A stretch of DNA of 56,222 bases. Origin: Strigomonas culicis. Lineage: Eukaryota > Euglenozoa > Kinetoplastea > Trypanosomatida > Trypanosomatidae. The notes under the pieces are model-generated. The model worked only from the letters and a program-made list of their open reading frames with translations. It did no database searches and was not told where the DNA came from. The translations under genes and the position numbers were made by a program. Shown here piece by piece: positions 46,706 through 56,210 of the stretch (positions are counted from its first letter, which is position 1; every line of letters starts with the position of its first letter). The DNA is taken from the NCBI GenBank assembly GCA_000482145.1, contig AUXH01000049.1, positions 1 through 56,222 on the forward strand, given 5' to 3'.

Positions 46706-49700
46706 ATGTCATTAGAAGAGAAGCAGACAAAAGCACTGCAACTCTATTTAGAGAAGGGAGGCATTCGCGAGCAGGACGTATATGATTGCATCGCAGATCT
46801 GCAGGTCCTTGTCTATACGGCCGGCCCCGGCGATGTGGACGAGGCCGCCGGCGGCCACGGCCACAGCCTCGACCCCAACGAGGACATGGACCAGCAGGAG
46901 GTGCTGCTACTCCATCACTTTATCCAGAAGCGCCGCAGCGAGGAGGGCCAGTACCGGCAGGAGGACGACCTTGTCGAGCCGGAGGAGTTCCTGGAGCTGG
47001 TGTCGGATCTCTACCGCAACAAGATGGCGCACGCGAAGGCGGAGGCAGCGCTAGAGCAGCGTAGCCCGATGCCCGCTCCACCTACCGCCGCAGCGCCGGC
47101 ACGTGCAGGGCAAACTGAGTTGGAAGGCGGTGAAGAAGCGAAGATGACAGCCACGTTAGAAGAGAAGCAGACAGAAGCACTGCAACTCTATTTAGAGAAG
47201 GGAGGCATTCGCGAGCAGGACGTATATGATTGCATCGCAGATCTGCAGGTGCTTGTCTATACGGCCGGCCCCGGCGATGTGGACGAGGCCGCCGGCGGCC
47301 ACGGCCACAGCCTCGACCGCAACGAGGACATGGACGAGCAGGAGGTGCTGCTACTCCACCACTTTATCCAGAAGCGCCGCAGCGAGGAGGGCCAGTGCCG
47401 GCAGGAGGACGACCTTGTCGAGCCGGAGGAGTTCCTGGAGCTGGTGTCGGATCTCTACCGCAACAAGATGGCACACGCGAGGTCGGAGGGGGAGGGCATG
47501 AGGCTGGAGCGAGCCGCGGCGGTGGAGAGCAACGACGACCTGCAGAACAGCAACTCCGTGTCCCACAGTGTGAGCGTGGACCGCGAAGGCGGCGACTTCC
47601 GCACGCTCCGCGACAAGGCCAAGCACGACTTTGGCGCGAGCCGCTCGCCGCCGGACCCACAGGAGTTCACCGCGGCGCGTGGCGCGTCTCACCAGCAGCA
47701 GCAGCAGCAGCCGGATAGGACTTTGGTGCCGAGCCATGACAGCCGAGAGAGCTCCGCGCGGCCTCCGCCATACCCCAACAGCGCGCCGCGCCGGCTCTCC
47801 GTCTCCAGCCTCGGCGGCGGCGGCGGTGGAGCGGACGAGACGGACATCCACGTGGACAGCGCGCCCTCCCCCAAGGACAGCAGCATGCTCTCCTCCGTCA
47901 CGCCGTCGGCCGCGGCCGCCACGGCGGCCACCGCGCCGCGCCCGACGCGCGAAGCGGTGGAGCGTGCGGCCAGCACGGACAGCAGTGTGGAGCAGCAGCA
48001 GCGGGTGGATAGCGAGGCGGACGTGGAGACAAGCCGTGCCGCCTCCCCAGACGCGGCTGAGGACGCCAAAGCGGCGCGCGTCGCCGCGGCCCCGTCGCCC
48101 CCCCCACCGAAAGCGGCCGCATCGACGACGCCCACGAGTGCGGCCGGCGGCGGTGGAAGCCGCGCCTCCCAGCTGCCGCCCAAAGTGCCGCCGCGGCACG
48201 GGTCGAGCTCCAACAGCAGCATGCCGCTCGTGCCCGCCGCCGCCCTCACGGCTGCCTCCCGCAGTGCGAGTCATAACAACATGAGCCACAGCCGCAGCGG
48301 CAGCCGGCCCGCGTCGGCCCTCCGCTGGACCGGCAGCGCAACAGGCAACCCCGCGGAGGAGGAGGGGGCGGTGCGCACGCGGGACGAGAGGAGCGCGTCG
48401 CCGCCCGTCCAGCCGTTCCCGCTGCGCGCCTCGCCCTCGCTCTCGCTCTGTAGCGTGACCGGCGCGAAGCGGCGGCTGGTGTTCGGGGCCCTATCGGGTC
48501 CCGCGCCGGCGGAGGCCGCGCCGCCACCGCTGGAGGAGGAGGAGGCGGCCTCCGCCGGCGGGCAGAAGGAAGGGTCGCCGCGCCGCTTCCCGGGGCTGCA
48601 GCTGGCGACGGTGATCCACAGCGGCGGCGGCCAGTCGCGCGGCAGCGTGGCGAGCTCGCCCACGCACAGCACCCACGTCCCGCTGCTGAACTCGCTGACC
48701 CCCGAGTCGTACTACTACGAGGTGCTCTTCATGAACCTGGGCGCGGTGCCCGCGCGCACCCTCTTCCTCTCCGAGGAGATGGATCGCATGAACCGGCGCC
48801 TCCACGCGAACATCCAGGCGACCAATCGGGCGAGCGCGAACCGCCCGAGTTATTACCACATGCTGAGCGCGAAGGACGACGCGGTGGTGCTGCAGAAAGT
48901 GCAGAGCACGACGCTCTGTCTGACGCTCTTCCGATTTGAGAACATGCTGGCGGACCTCTTCTTCGAGGCGGGCGCGCCCTTCGTGTCCAGCTCCTCCGTG
49001 CACCAGAGCCACTCCGGCGGCAGCCACCCCGACCCGCCCACGAGTGCGGACCACTTGAGTGCGAGTGCCGTGGCGCCGTGTAAAAGGTTGCCACCTCTGC
49101 CCATCGTGGAGCACGTCTCGCGGACGTTTCAGATCCTCATGAACGAGAACCATCGCATCTGCCGGAGCGCCGGTCGGCAGGACGACGACGACAAGTCGGA
49201 TAACGTCATGGATGACAGCAACTATCAGTTCATCACGCTAGAGCAGTTCACCACCTTGGTGAAGGCCCAGATCCAGGTGGTGTTCAGCGATCTCTCAAAG
49301 GGCTACTTCAACAACGACGGCCCCTTAATGGAGTTTCAGGAGACCGGGAAGGAGAACGGAAACCGGCACTCGCCACCGCATCCAAGCCGCGTGTCGATTT
49401 ACCGCATCGGCTCGCGCAACCCCCCGACCTTGCTGGTGCTGCTCGCCATCCTCGGGAGCCACGCCGCGGGGTCCCCGATGAGCCACCCCCACAGAGGCAG
49501 CGCCGCCGCGGGGCGGAAGCCGGGCGAGCTCGCCGAGCTGCTGGGGCTGCCCGGGTACAGCTACTGCCGCTCCATCCTCATGATGGAGCACTGCCTGCTG
49601 GCGATCAACGAGGAGCTACGGGGGCGGGTTGCGGCGCAGCCGCCGCAGCACCCGCCCGGCAGCGCCCACGGCGCGAAGGTGGCGCGGCGGTGCGCGGGGG

Positions 49701-51190
49701 AGGACAGTACGGTGTCGTCGTCGAGCGCGCCGCGCGCGGCGGGCGAGGCGGCGCGGCGGTCGCCGCCGCCCAAGTCGCGCGCCGCGCGCCGCCCGCTATC
49801 TGCGCTGACGGACAGCGCGGCCAACGTGGACGGGCAGGATGACATCACGCGTAGTATCGTCGCGCGCGCCAAGGCGCGGAGGGTCATGCAGCAGCTGCAG
49901 CGCAGCACCATCCCCATCAACCGCTACGAGTGGTACGTGCGCGCGGAGGGCGAGGCGGCGCCGCTGGAGACGAACTTCGTGAAGGGGCTCGACGGAGCCG
50001 CCGACCGCAGCGGCTGCGCGGCCGGCGACCGCGACAGCGACTCCGACGCGATGGAGGACATGGAGGAGCAGCTGCGGCTGCGGGTCGGGAAGGATGCGTC
50101 GCGTCTCAGCGCGACGGCCCGCGCGTCGCCGCGGCGGCCGCGGCAGACGTCCGCCGCCCATGTGCGGAAGGCGCCGCCGCCGGACAGCGCCGCGGAGGAG
50201 CGCGCGCAGAACCTGTACAAGCTGCGCTTTGCCAACGCCACGAAGCGGACGGAGGAGGAGCGCCGCGAGACGTTCGACCGGCTCAGCCGGCACCGCTACG
50301 ACTTCGCCGTGTGCGCCGTCGCGCGGCGCAAGGTGCCCTTCCCGGGCGCGAGGGCGGTGGCCCAGCAGCTGCCGCGCGCCGCCACCGCCGGCGGCGGGCC
50401 GCATCGACCGCACCCACCGCCGCCTGGAGCCGGCGCCCGGATCTTCTCGGCAGCCACCGCCGCGGACACCTCGATGCACTCCCTGTGGACGCAGGAGTAC
50501 GCCATGCGTCTGAGCCCGGACCGCTACCAGGACTACCCTCCCTGCGCGCAGCTCAACGGTGCCGTGCCGCCCGGCGCCCTCCCCGGCGGCGCGAGGCCTG
50601 CGTCCGCGGCGATGGCGGCGATGGCCGCAGCCGCGCTGAGCGGCAGCCCGTACCTATCGAAGCACCCCTTGCTGCGCGAAAAACAGCGACAGCAGCAGCA
50701 GCACGGGGGCCGTATGCCATCCGCCCGGACGCGGTCGCCCGGTAAGCACACAAAGAAAAAGAAGAAGCGTGCGCCGCGTGCGGCGCAGGCCTCCGCGCGG
50801 GGCACGCCCTCCCGCCGACCGCGCCCCCACCGGCGCGGCAGCAGCCACGCGACGGCCGCGCCCCCGCGCAGCCCGCGGACGGGCACAGGCGCATCGCCGG
50901 CCTCGTCGCGGCAGCGGCCGTCGCACCACCCGACGCCCATGTCACGCGCGATGGCGGTCGATCTGTCGCACCGGTACAACAGCACGTCGGGCGACGAGAG
51001 CACCATCAGCGGCCGCAGCAGCCGCGGCAGCTGCGGCAGTAGCCTCGCCGCGGAGGCCTTTGCTGCGCAGCGCCGCGATCTGGCGGAGGCGCAGCAGCAA
51101 CAGTGGCACCAGGGTGCCGGTCCGCGGATGCCGCCCTCCGCACGAGGGTCTGCCAAGAGACCGGGCGGGCGCGGGGGGCCTCGACGATAA
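46706..51190 (+). CDS. Large protein of unknown function with a duplicated N-terminal domain
   Basis: The protein has 1494 residues. An acidic helical unit of about 111 residues (residues 3-113) recurs at 151-261 with only a handful of changes; it includes LYLEKGGIREQDVYDCIADL and LLLHHFIQKRRSEEGQ. A long Ser/Pro/Ala low-complexity region follows (about 270-660). The most globular part is about 665-900 (YYYEVLFMNLGAVP ... FENMLADLFFE ... EHVSRTFQILMNENHRI), and a Leu-rich patch near 910-980. The last 300 residues are basic and low complexity (KKKKKRAPRAA, HRRGSSH). No known domain is recognised. The start ATG is the one that includes the first repeat in frame. Function unknown; a cytoskeletal scaffold is one guess but not supported directly. 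Confidence 0.7.
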   Translation: MSLEEKQTKALQLYLEKGGIREQDVYDCIADLQVLVYTAGPGDVDEAAGGHGHSLDPNEDMDQQEVLLLHHFIQKRRSEEGQYRQEDDLVEPEEFLELVSDLYRNKMAHAKAEAALEQRSPMPAPPTAAAPARAGQTELEGGEEAKMTATLEEKQTEALQLYLEKGGIREQDVYDCIADLQVLVYTAGPGDVDEAAGGHGHSLDRNEDMDEQEVLLLHHFIQKRRSEEGQCRQEDDLVEPEEFLELVSDLYRNKMAHARSEGEGMRLERAAAVESNDDLQNSNSVSHSVSVDREGGDFRTLRDKAKHDFGASRSPPDPQEFTAARGASHQQQQQQPDRTLVPSHDSRESSARPPPYPNSAPRRLSVSSLGGGGGGADETDIHVDSAPSPKDSSMLSSVTPSAAAATAATAPRPTREAVERAASTDSSVEQQQRVDSEADVETSRAASPDAAEDAKAARVAAAPSPPPPKAAASTTPTSAAGGGGSRASQLPPKVPPRHGSSSNSSMPLVPAAALTAASRSASHNNMSHSRSGSRPASALRWTGSATGNPAEEEGAVRTRDERSASPPVQPFPLRASPSLSLCSVTGAKRRLVFGALSGPAPAEAAPPPLEEEEAASAGGQKEGSPRRFPGLQLATVIHSGGGQSRGSVASSPTHSTHVPLLNSLTPESYYYEVLFMNLGAVPARTLFLSEEMDRMNRRLHANIQATNRASANRPSYYHMLSAKDDAVVLQKVQSTTLCLTLFRFENMLADLFFEAGAPFVSSSSVHQSHSGGSHPDPPTSADHLSASAVAPCKRLPPLPIVEHVSRTFQILMNENHRICRSAGRQDDDDKSDNVMDDSNYQFITLEQFTTLVKAQIQVVFSDLSKGYFNNDGPLMEFQETGKENGNRHSPPHPSRVSIYRIGSRNPPTLLVLLAILGSHAAGSPMSHPHRGSAAAGRKPGELAELLGLPGYSYCRSILMMEHCLLAINEELRGRVAAQPPQHPPGSAHGAKVARRCAGEDSTVSSSSAPRAAGEAARRSPPPKSRAARRPLSALTDSAANVDGQDDITRSIVARAKARRVMQQLQRSTIPINRYEWYVRAEGEAAPLETNFVKGLDGAADRSGCAAGDRDSDSDAMEDMEEQLRLRVGKDASRLSATARASPRRPRQTSAAHVRKAPPPDSAAEERAQNLYKLRFANATKRTEEERRETFDRLSRHRYDFAVCAVARRKVPFPGARAVAQQLPRAATAGGGPHRPHPPPPGAGARIFSAATAADTSMHSLWTQEYAMRLSPDRYQDYPPCAQLNGAVPPGALPGGARPASAAMAAMAAAALSGSPYLSKHPLLREKQRQQQQHGGRMPSARTRSPGKHTKKKKKRAPRAAQASARGTPSRRPRPHRRGSSHATAAPPRSPRTGTGASPASSRQRPSHHPTPMSRAMAVDLSHRYNSTSGDESTISGRSSRGSCGSSLAAEAFAAQRRDLAEAQQQQWHQGAGPRMPPSARGSAKRPGGRGGPRR
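46712..47045 (+). repeat. Intragenic direct repeat, copy 1
   Basis: About 334 bases, starting TTAGAAGAGAAGCAG, offset 444 bases (148 codons) from copy 2. I count about 10 differences between copies, i.e. roughly 97 percent identity. Confidence 0.9.
47156..47489 (+). repeat. Intragenic direct repeat, copy 2
   Basis: Second copy of the unit at 46712-47045, in the same frame. The 110-base linker between the copies is not repeated. Confidence 0.9.
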
Positions 51191-51805
51191 AGGCAGGCCG
51201 AAGAGTTAAAAAAAAAAGTAAACTAGTGAATAAACAGCATCACCACAGAGAGGAAGGCTGCAGTGGTGGGGAAGACACATGTGGCGCTGAGAGGCAGATG
51301 AGGCAGTCGGGCCTTCGCCTGAACAGCGGCAGTATTCCAGCACTCATGCATCTGCCTGTCTTTTCTACACATGAGCATGGTGATGGTTATTATTGTTATT
51401 TTTCATTTTTTTTCTCCGTTTCTCTGCCACACTAACGGTCTGTTTGTTCTGCTCTTGTACTCTTATGCACATGGTTAAATCGAGAAGAAAAAGTTTAACA
51501 TCAAATGCAAAAAAAAAAACAGAGTATATTATAATTATATAATAAAAAATACAAGAAGTGAATTGTATTGTATTGCGTCATTATTCATGCTTTTACCACT
51601 AGACGATGTGAATCCCACATCATAGAATCCATCATATACACACCCACATAAACACACCCACACTCACACGTCCACCCATGCATTTTTTTTTCTCCCTTTG
51701 TGCTATCCTTTCTTTTTATTTTCTGTATCAATGTCTCCCTCTTCTCGCCCTCTTCCTTTTTCTTACATCTGTTTCTTTGCCTTTCCTTCCGAAGTCAAAC
51801 GAAGG
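51191..51805. other. Intergenic spacer, mixed composition
   Basis: No gene seen. The first 180 bases are less AT-rich than other spacers; the rest holds poly-A and T-rich tracts. Confidence 0.5.
51682..51794 (+). promoter_or_regulatory. Predicted polypyrimidine tract and acceptor deciding the SET gene start
   Basis: More than 100 bases of T/C-rich sequence end in CTTCCGAAG at 51794. In-frame ATGs at 51698 and 51731 lie inside the tract; the next, at 51806, is 12 bases after the AG. Inference. Confidence 0.6.
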
Positions 51806-53470
51806 ATGAAGCACTATACCCAACAGCACGTCACGCGCCTCGCGCCGAGTCTACGCGTGCCGGGTGCCCTGGGTGTCTTCAGCGCCGTCGCGCTCAAGAA
51901 ATTCACTCCACTCGAAATCGTGCCTCAGTCGACCCTGCCGCGCGAGCCGGCGGCGGCGGCGGCGGGGGGTGGCTTTCACTACATTTTCGCACCGGCGGAC
52001 GGCGCGGCGCCGTGGGGCGCCCCGGTGCTGCAGAACGTCGCGACGATGCCGACGCGCAGCGTGTCGTGCGAGCGCTTCGCGGCGCTGCGGCACCAGTTCG
52101 CCTCCCCCTTCTACCTCCACGCGTTCGACGAGAGGGGCTTCTTCCTCGTGGCGCCAGCCAACTGCGTGCCGCCGCTCTCCGCGGCCGGTGCCGGAGCCTG
52201 TCGCATCGCCGCGCGGCAGGCCTCGCGGTGGGCCGAGCTGCACCACCACCGCTACGTCAGGCGCTGGCAGGCGCTCCGGGAGAAGCAGCCCCCACGCGCC
52301 GGGGAGGAGGCAGAGGACGGCGACGACGCGACCCTCGCGGGCGAGCTCAGCGCCGCCGAGCTCGCCCGCATCGCCGCGGCGGAGGCCGCCGCGGCCGCCG
52401 AGGTGGCTGCGGCCGGCGGCGACACAAGCGCGCTGCCGCCCGCAGAGGACGACGCCGCGGCGGCGGAGGAGGCCGCGCCGGCGCGCGTGCGCGGGGCGGG
52501 CAGGGACGGCGCCGCCGCGCCGCCGGTGGTGCCCATCCCCGTCCTCGCGGAAGAGCATCTTTTTCAGATCAACGATGCCTTCCACATGCCGCTGCCGCCG
52601 GTGGATGACCTGCTGTGCCCGGCCTACTGGGCCGCCTTCCCCACCTACTACACGTGGTACAAGGACTACGTGCACCGCCGGCTCGACACCGCGGACGCCT
52701 TCCTGAAGGCGCAGCCCTTGCCGAACGTGATGCTGCAGGTGTCGCAGCCGACCCCCGCGCGCGACCTCCTCACGCTGGTGGCGCTGCGCGACATCGCGGC
52801 GGGCGAGGAGCTGCTGCTGCACTACGGCCGCGAGTGGTGGCTGAACGCGCTGCTCGCGCGGCTTTTTGTGTCCGCGGCGGACGCCGACGTGGCGCGGGTG
52901 CGGCCGGTTGAGGCGCTCGTCGGCGCACTGATGGATGACACCGACACGTGGGCCGCCTTCCCGCAGCTCGTCGCGCGGCGCCGCCGCCGCCGGGCGAAGC
53001 GCTCCGGCGCGGCAGCGGACGTGTGGGATGTGCTCAACAAGGTGACGGACGCGCGCGCGACGGACGCGGAGGTGCTCATAGCCGCGATCCGCCGCAGCTG
53101 CCAGTGCGAGCGCTTCTATCAGGACCTGCTGGTGGGCCGCGAGGTGGTGCTGCGGCCGCCGTCCGCCGGAGCGTCGCCGCCGCAGCGGGTGGCGATCCCG
53201 CCGCTGTTTGACCGGACGGCACTGCGCGCGGAGAGCGGTGAGGAGGACGCCGCCGACCCGCGGCAGCAGGAGGTGCCGCTGCGACGGCTGCGGCAGTATC
53301 TGACGCGGTCGCTGCAAGAGGAGGCGGACGGCGGCCTCACCGCCGCGACGGTGCGCATCGCCGCATCGTCGCTGTCGCCGCGCGTGCCGCGGCCGCACCG
53401 CGGCGCGGCGGGCAGCGCGCAAGAAGGTCAAGATGCGGAGGAGGAAGAGGAGGAGGTCTTTTCTGTCTAG
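51806..53470 (+). CDS. SET-domain protein (putative lysine methyltransferase)
   Basis: The protein has 554 residues from ATG 51806. GALGVFSAVALKKFTPLEIV near residue 17 fits the first SET strands (G-x-G-V/L-F-A-x-x-x-I), and LTLVALRDIAAGEELLLHYG with the following REWW (about residues 316-339) fits the last SET motifs with the catalytic Tyr. Between them is a large insert of Ala/Glu-rich sequence (about 165-250). The Asn-His motif normally before the ELxxxYG segment is not seen; the equivalent is PLPNVMLQV. It could therefore be a divergent or inactive member. Substrate unknown: SETD3/RKM-type non-histone or histone targets are both possible. The C-terminal third is helical and ends in an acidic tail (DAEEEEEEVF). 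Confidence 0.75.
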   Translation: MKHYTQQHVTRLAPSLRVPGALGVFSAVALKKFTPLEIVPQSTLPREPAAAAAGGGFHYIFAPADGAAPWGAPVLQNVATMPTRSVSCERFAALRHQFASPFYLHAFDERGFFLVAPANCVPPLSAAGAGACRIAARQASRWAELHHHRYVRRWQALREKQPPRAGEEAEDGDDATLAGELSAAELARIAAAEAAAAAEVAAAGGDTSALPPAEDDAAAAEEAAPARVRGAGRDGAAAPPVVPIPVLAEEHLFQINDAFHMPLPPVDDLLCPAYWAAFPTYYTWYKDYVHRRLDTADAFLKAQPLPNVMLQVSQPTPARDLLTLVALRDIAAGEELLLHYGREWWLNALLARLFVSAADADVARVRPVEALVGALMDDTDTWAAFPQLVARRRRRRAKRSGAAADVWDVLNKVTDARATDAEVLIAAIRRSCQCERFYQDLLVGREVVLRPPSAGASPPQRVAIPPLFDRTALRAESGEEDAADPRQQEVPLRRLRQYLTRSLQEEADGGLTAATVRIAASSLSPRVPRPHRGAAGSAQEGQDAEEEEEEVFSV

Positions 53471-54009
53471 CAAGGACAGTGCTTCACGCATCTTCTTCTC
53501 TTTATTGTTTATTCACACATACCATATACATACATATGATAGCAAATGCTGATATTACGCATGCCAGTACTGTCGTTGCAGCACATCGTGTTCTTGCGAA
53601 CTATTTGTTTTGGAGCCTGTGGAAAAAAATGAAACTGATGAAGTAGGCCAGACGTGCAATGAAGTAGGAAACAACTTGTTATCCATCGTGAAGTGTGATA
53701 AAGAGTATTCATTCACTTTGTCCCCCTCTTCTCTGCTTCAAAGAGAATTCTTTATTTCTTTCGAAAATGTGTCTCGCTCACTGCTGCACCCTTCCACGAC
53801 AGAACTCCTTGGAATTTGAGAGAACAGAGAACCTCTTCCTCGCATGTCACATGAAGTGCGGTTTTGCAATTCATTTTATATGCGAAAAGTACAGCAGGAA
53901 AACAGTATCACTGGGCAATATTAACTGTTCCATCACCTGTGAATGCACCAGCGGTGATCACGCGCATGAGAAATGCACCGTATTACTCTCTCCCAAAATT
54001 CTTACTTAT

Positions 54010-54260
54010 CCTACGCGCGGCGCTGCGGAGGGGAGTCACTTCCAACGTGTTGCAGAAGCAGATGGGTAAGTGGGTGAGGATGCGTGCGACGTCGGTTGAG
54101 CATACTCGCGGCACCCGCACGGTCCTTGGTACGGCGCCGAGCTGCGCGGCATGGCCCTCCGCGTGCTGACCTGTCGTCGTGAAGGGCTCCGCCTCTCCAG
54201 GCCTCACCACCCGCTGGTGCTCGCAGCCGCGGGAGACTTCCGAAGGTCTGTTGGTGTGTC
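54010..54260. other. GC-rich island, possible gene relic
   Basis: Composition matches the coding regions, not the spacers. The minus strand is open from 54402 to 53983 (139 codons) and includes GAVPRTVRVPRVCSTDVARI. No family recognised; no splice signals seen for that strand. Confidence 0.3.
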
Positions 54261-54556
54261 GACGTGGCGTGTATAAAAGAATAGCGTGTTTCGTTTCTTC
54301 TTCGTGAGTGAAGAACCATTTCCTTTCTATTATTTGTCTGTTCCCTTTATTCGTTGTGATGGTTGTGTCCATGCACCTCCCATATATTGTGCGTACTCTC
54401 ACCTGCGGCCAGCCCTTTGCGGGTTGAAGAGAGCTTACGCGTCACCCATTTCCCCCTTTGAGAAGCAATGACGATCGACACGTAAGGAGAATAAGTAAAA
54501 CCGATGAAATCTATTTTTGCTGTCTGTTTTATGTATACAGTTTGTGTAGTGCGTGT

Positions 54557-54770
54557 CGCATCCCATTTAATAGCGAGTAGCCCTCTGGCATTTCCGCAAG
54601 CTAATCGTCTACACCGTGGGAGAGAGCAGAGCATAAGAGCAACTACGAAAAAAGAGAGCTGTTCGTTTTCTTTCTCTTGTTCGTGTCTATGGCATCGACT
54701 GCAGCTAGCTCCGTGGGTGAGGCGGCGGCAATTATATTGTTGCCGCCCTGTCTTAATCAGGCTCACCAGA
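54557..54770. repeat. Duplicated module, copy 1
   Basis: Three blocks shared in order with copy 2: CGCATCCCATTTAATAGCG, GTGGGAGAGAGC, and a 64-base block 54707-54770 beginning AGCTCCGTGGGTGAGGC. The last block contains an inverted repeat GGCGGCAA/TTGCCGCC (54724-54747). Confidence 0.7.
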
Positions 54771-55004
54771 ACACCCCGCAGTATCCTTGTCCTTCTTCTT
54801 GTTGGCTGCTGCGCATGGGCATATGTATATATAGATGTATTGTATGATGAGAAAATCTTTTATATGTAACTCGGGAAAACTGAAGTCACGAATGATTGAG
54901 TCACAACGGAATAATCGTTAGATAGTAAATCTGATACATATCGATGTGCACCTAGTCCACTGTTTCCTTTTTTTTTGTTTGTGTGTGTATGGTCAGCAGT
55001 GACT

Positions 55005-55243
55005 GCCGCATCACAGTTAATAGCGAGTAGCTGGATCGTACAGCTGCTCGTCGCATAGTGGGAGAGAGCGCTTACCCACTGTGGCTGTATGATCGCTCTT
55101 TCCATCCGCAAGATTATTGTTCTCTTTTTTTTTTGATGCATTCCGCTTACTCCCTTACCCGTCAACATAGATCCCAGCCAGCTCCGTGGGTGAGGCAGCG
55201 GAAATTATATTGTTGCCGCCCTGCCTCAATCGGGCTCGCCAGA
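55005..55243. repeat. Duplicated module, copy 2
   Basis: Same three blocks. The 64-base block is 55180-55243 and differs from copy 1 at about 6 positions. The inverted repeat is partly lost here. Confidence 0.7.
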
Positions 55244-55562
55244 GTACTCCTCAGTGCACTTGTTTTCTTTACATTAAAACATATGGGCGCTATATGCCAT
55301 GACGAATGCACTTCTTACACACGTGATGTCTGCGTGTTGTGCTGTACCCAGCAAGAAACTGTTTCTGCTGCTCCGCTGCGACATTATGTAATCTGCTCAT
55401 CCCCCCTCTTACTCTCGCTGTGTATATTTCATTATTATTATTTAATAGTTCCTCATCTTTGCTATTCGTCTTGTACTGCACTTCACTTCTCTCTATTCGT
55501 GCTGTCCTCTTCACCCCACTCAGCAGAGAAAGGCAGCGGAAAACGGATACAATACCTTCACA

Positions 55563-56210
55563 ATGAACAATTTCTACTACGGCGCGTACATGAATGGAAA
55601 GAGGCACGGCACGGGTAGCTGCGTCTATGGTAATGGCGACCGCTACGAGGGCATGTGGGAGAACGGCAAGAAGCACGGCAAAGGCACTCTCACCTGTTCT
55701 GGTGGAGGCCGTTACGAGGGCCTGTGGGGGAACGACATGAGGCACGGCAAAGGCATACAGGTCCACGCTAGCGGTGACCGCTACGACGGCATGTTCAAGG
55801 ACGACAATAGGCACGGGAAAGGCACTTACACCTGGGCTAGCGGCCAGTGCTACGAGGGCATGTGGGAGAATGGCAAGATGCACGGCACGGGCACGCGTGT
55901 GTACGCTAACGGCGGCCGCTACGAGGGCATGTGGAAGGATGACACGAGGCACGGTACAGGCACGTGTGTCTACTCTAACGGCGACCGCTACGAGGGCATG
56001 TGGGAGAATGACAAGATGCACGGCAAAGGCACGTGTGTCTACTCTAACGACGACCGCTACGAGGGCATGTGGAAAGATGACACGAGGTACGGTACAGGCA
56101 CGTATGTCTACTCTAACGGCGACCGCTACGAGGGCATGTGGGAAAATGGCAAAATGCACGGCACGGGCACACGCGTGTACGCTAACGGCGACCGCTACGA
56201 GGGCATGTAG
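55563..56210 (+). CDS. MORN-repeat protein, apparently interrupted at the right edge
   Basis: The frame has 215 codons before TAG 56208-56210, with nine consecutive repeats of about 23 residues of the form RYEGMW-x5-HG-x-GT-x-x-Y-x-NGD. MORN repeats form beta-hairpin arrays that bind phospholipids or act as protein scaffolds; in trypanosomatids the best-known MORN1 is in the hook complex near the flagellar pocket. This one is not assignable to an orthologue. Later repeats alternate between an ENGKMHG and a DDTRHG type, suggesting growth by pairs. A tenth repeat begins (RYEGM), then stops because of one extra A at about 56209 relative to the other repeats; with that base absent the motif would continue to the window edge. 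It may be a broken gene, or a sequencing or assembly error. Confidence 0.8.
   Translation: MNNFYYGAYMNGKRHGTGSCVYGNGDRYEGMWENGKKHGKGTLTCSGGGRYEGLWGNDMRHGKGIQVHASGDRYDGMFKDDNRHGKGTYTWASGQCYEGMWENGKMHGTGTRVYANGGRYEGMWKDDTRHGTGTCVYSNGDRYEGMWENDKMHGKGTCVYSNDDRYEGMWKDDTRYGTGTYVYSNGDRYEGMWENGKMHGTGTRVYANGDRYEGM

Larger units (their letters stand above)
53471..55562. other. Gene-poor 2.1 kb stretch with a GC island and a duplicated module
   Basis: No convincing gene. Unlike other spacers it is not uniformly T-rich: a GC-rich island lies at about 54010-54260, and two diverged copies of a module lie at about 54557-54770 and 55005-55243. The last 120 bases contain a pyrimidine tract ending in CTCAG at about 55523, the likely trans-splice acceptor of the MORN gene. 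Confidence 0.55.

Noticed and set aside
54272..54279. TATAAAAG as a core promoter
   Set aside because: Protein genes of kinetoplastids do not normally use TATA boxes, and no gene starts nearby.
54715..54767. tRNA-like fold from GGTGAG...CTCACC with an inner stem
   Set aside because: No T-loop GGTTCRANNC-type box or anticodon arm; length is too short for a tRNA.
54504..54869. 121-codon + strand frame over module copy 1 (and the 55058-55618 frame over copy 2)
   Set aside because: AT-rich codon use, no domain, and the second overlaps the MORN start. The similar peptide segment is explained by the DNA repeat, so I list the repeat and not a gene.
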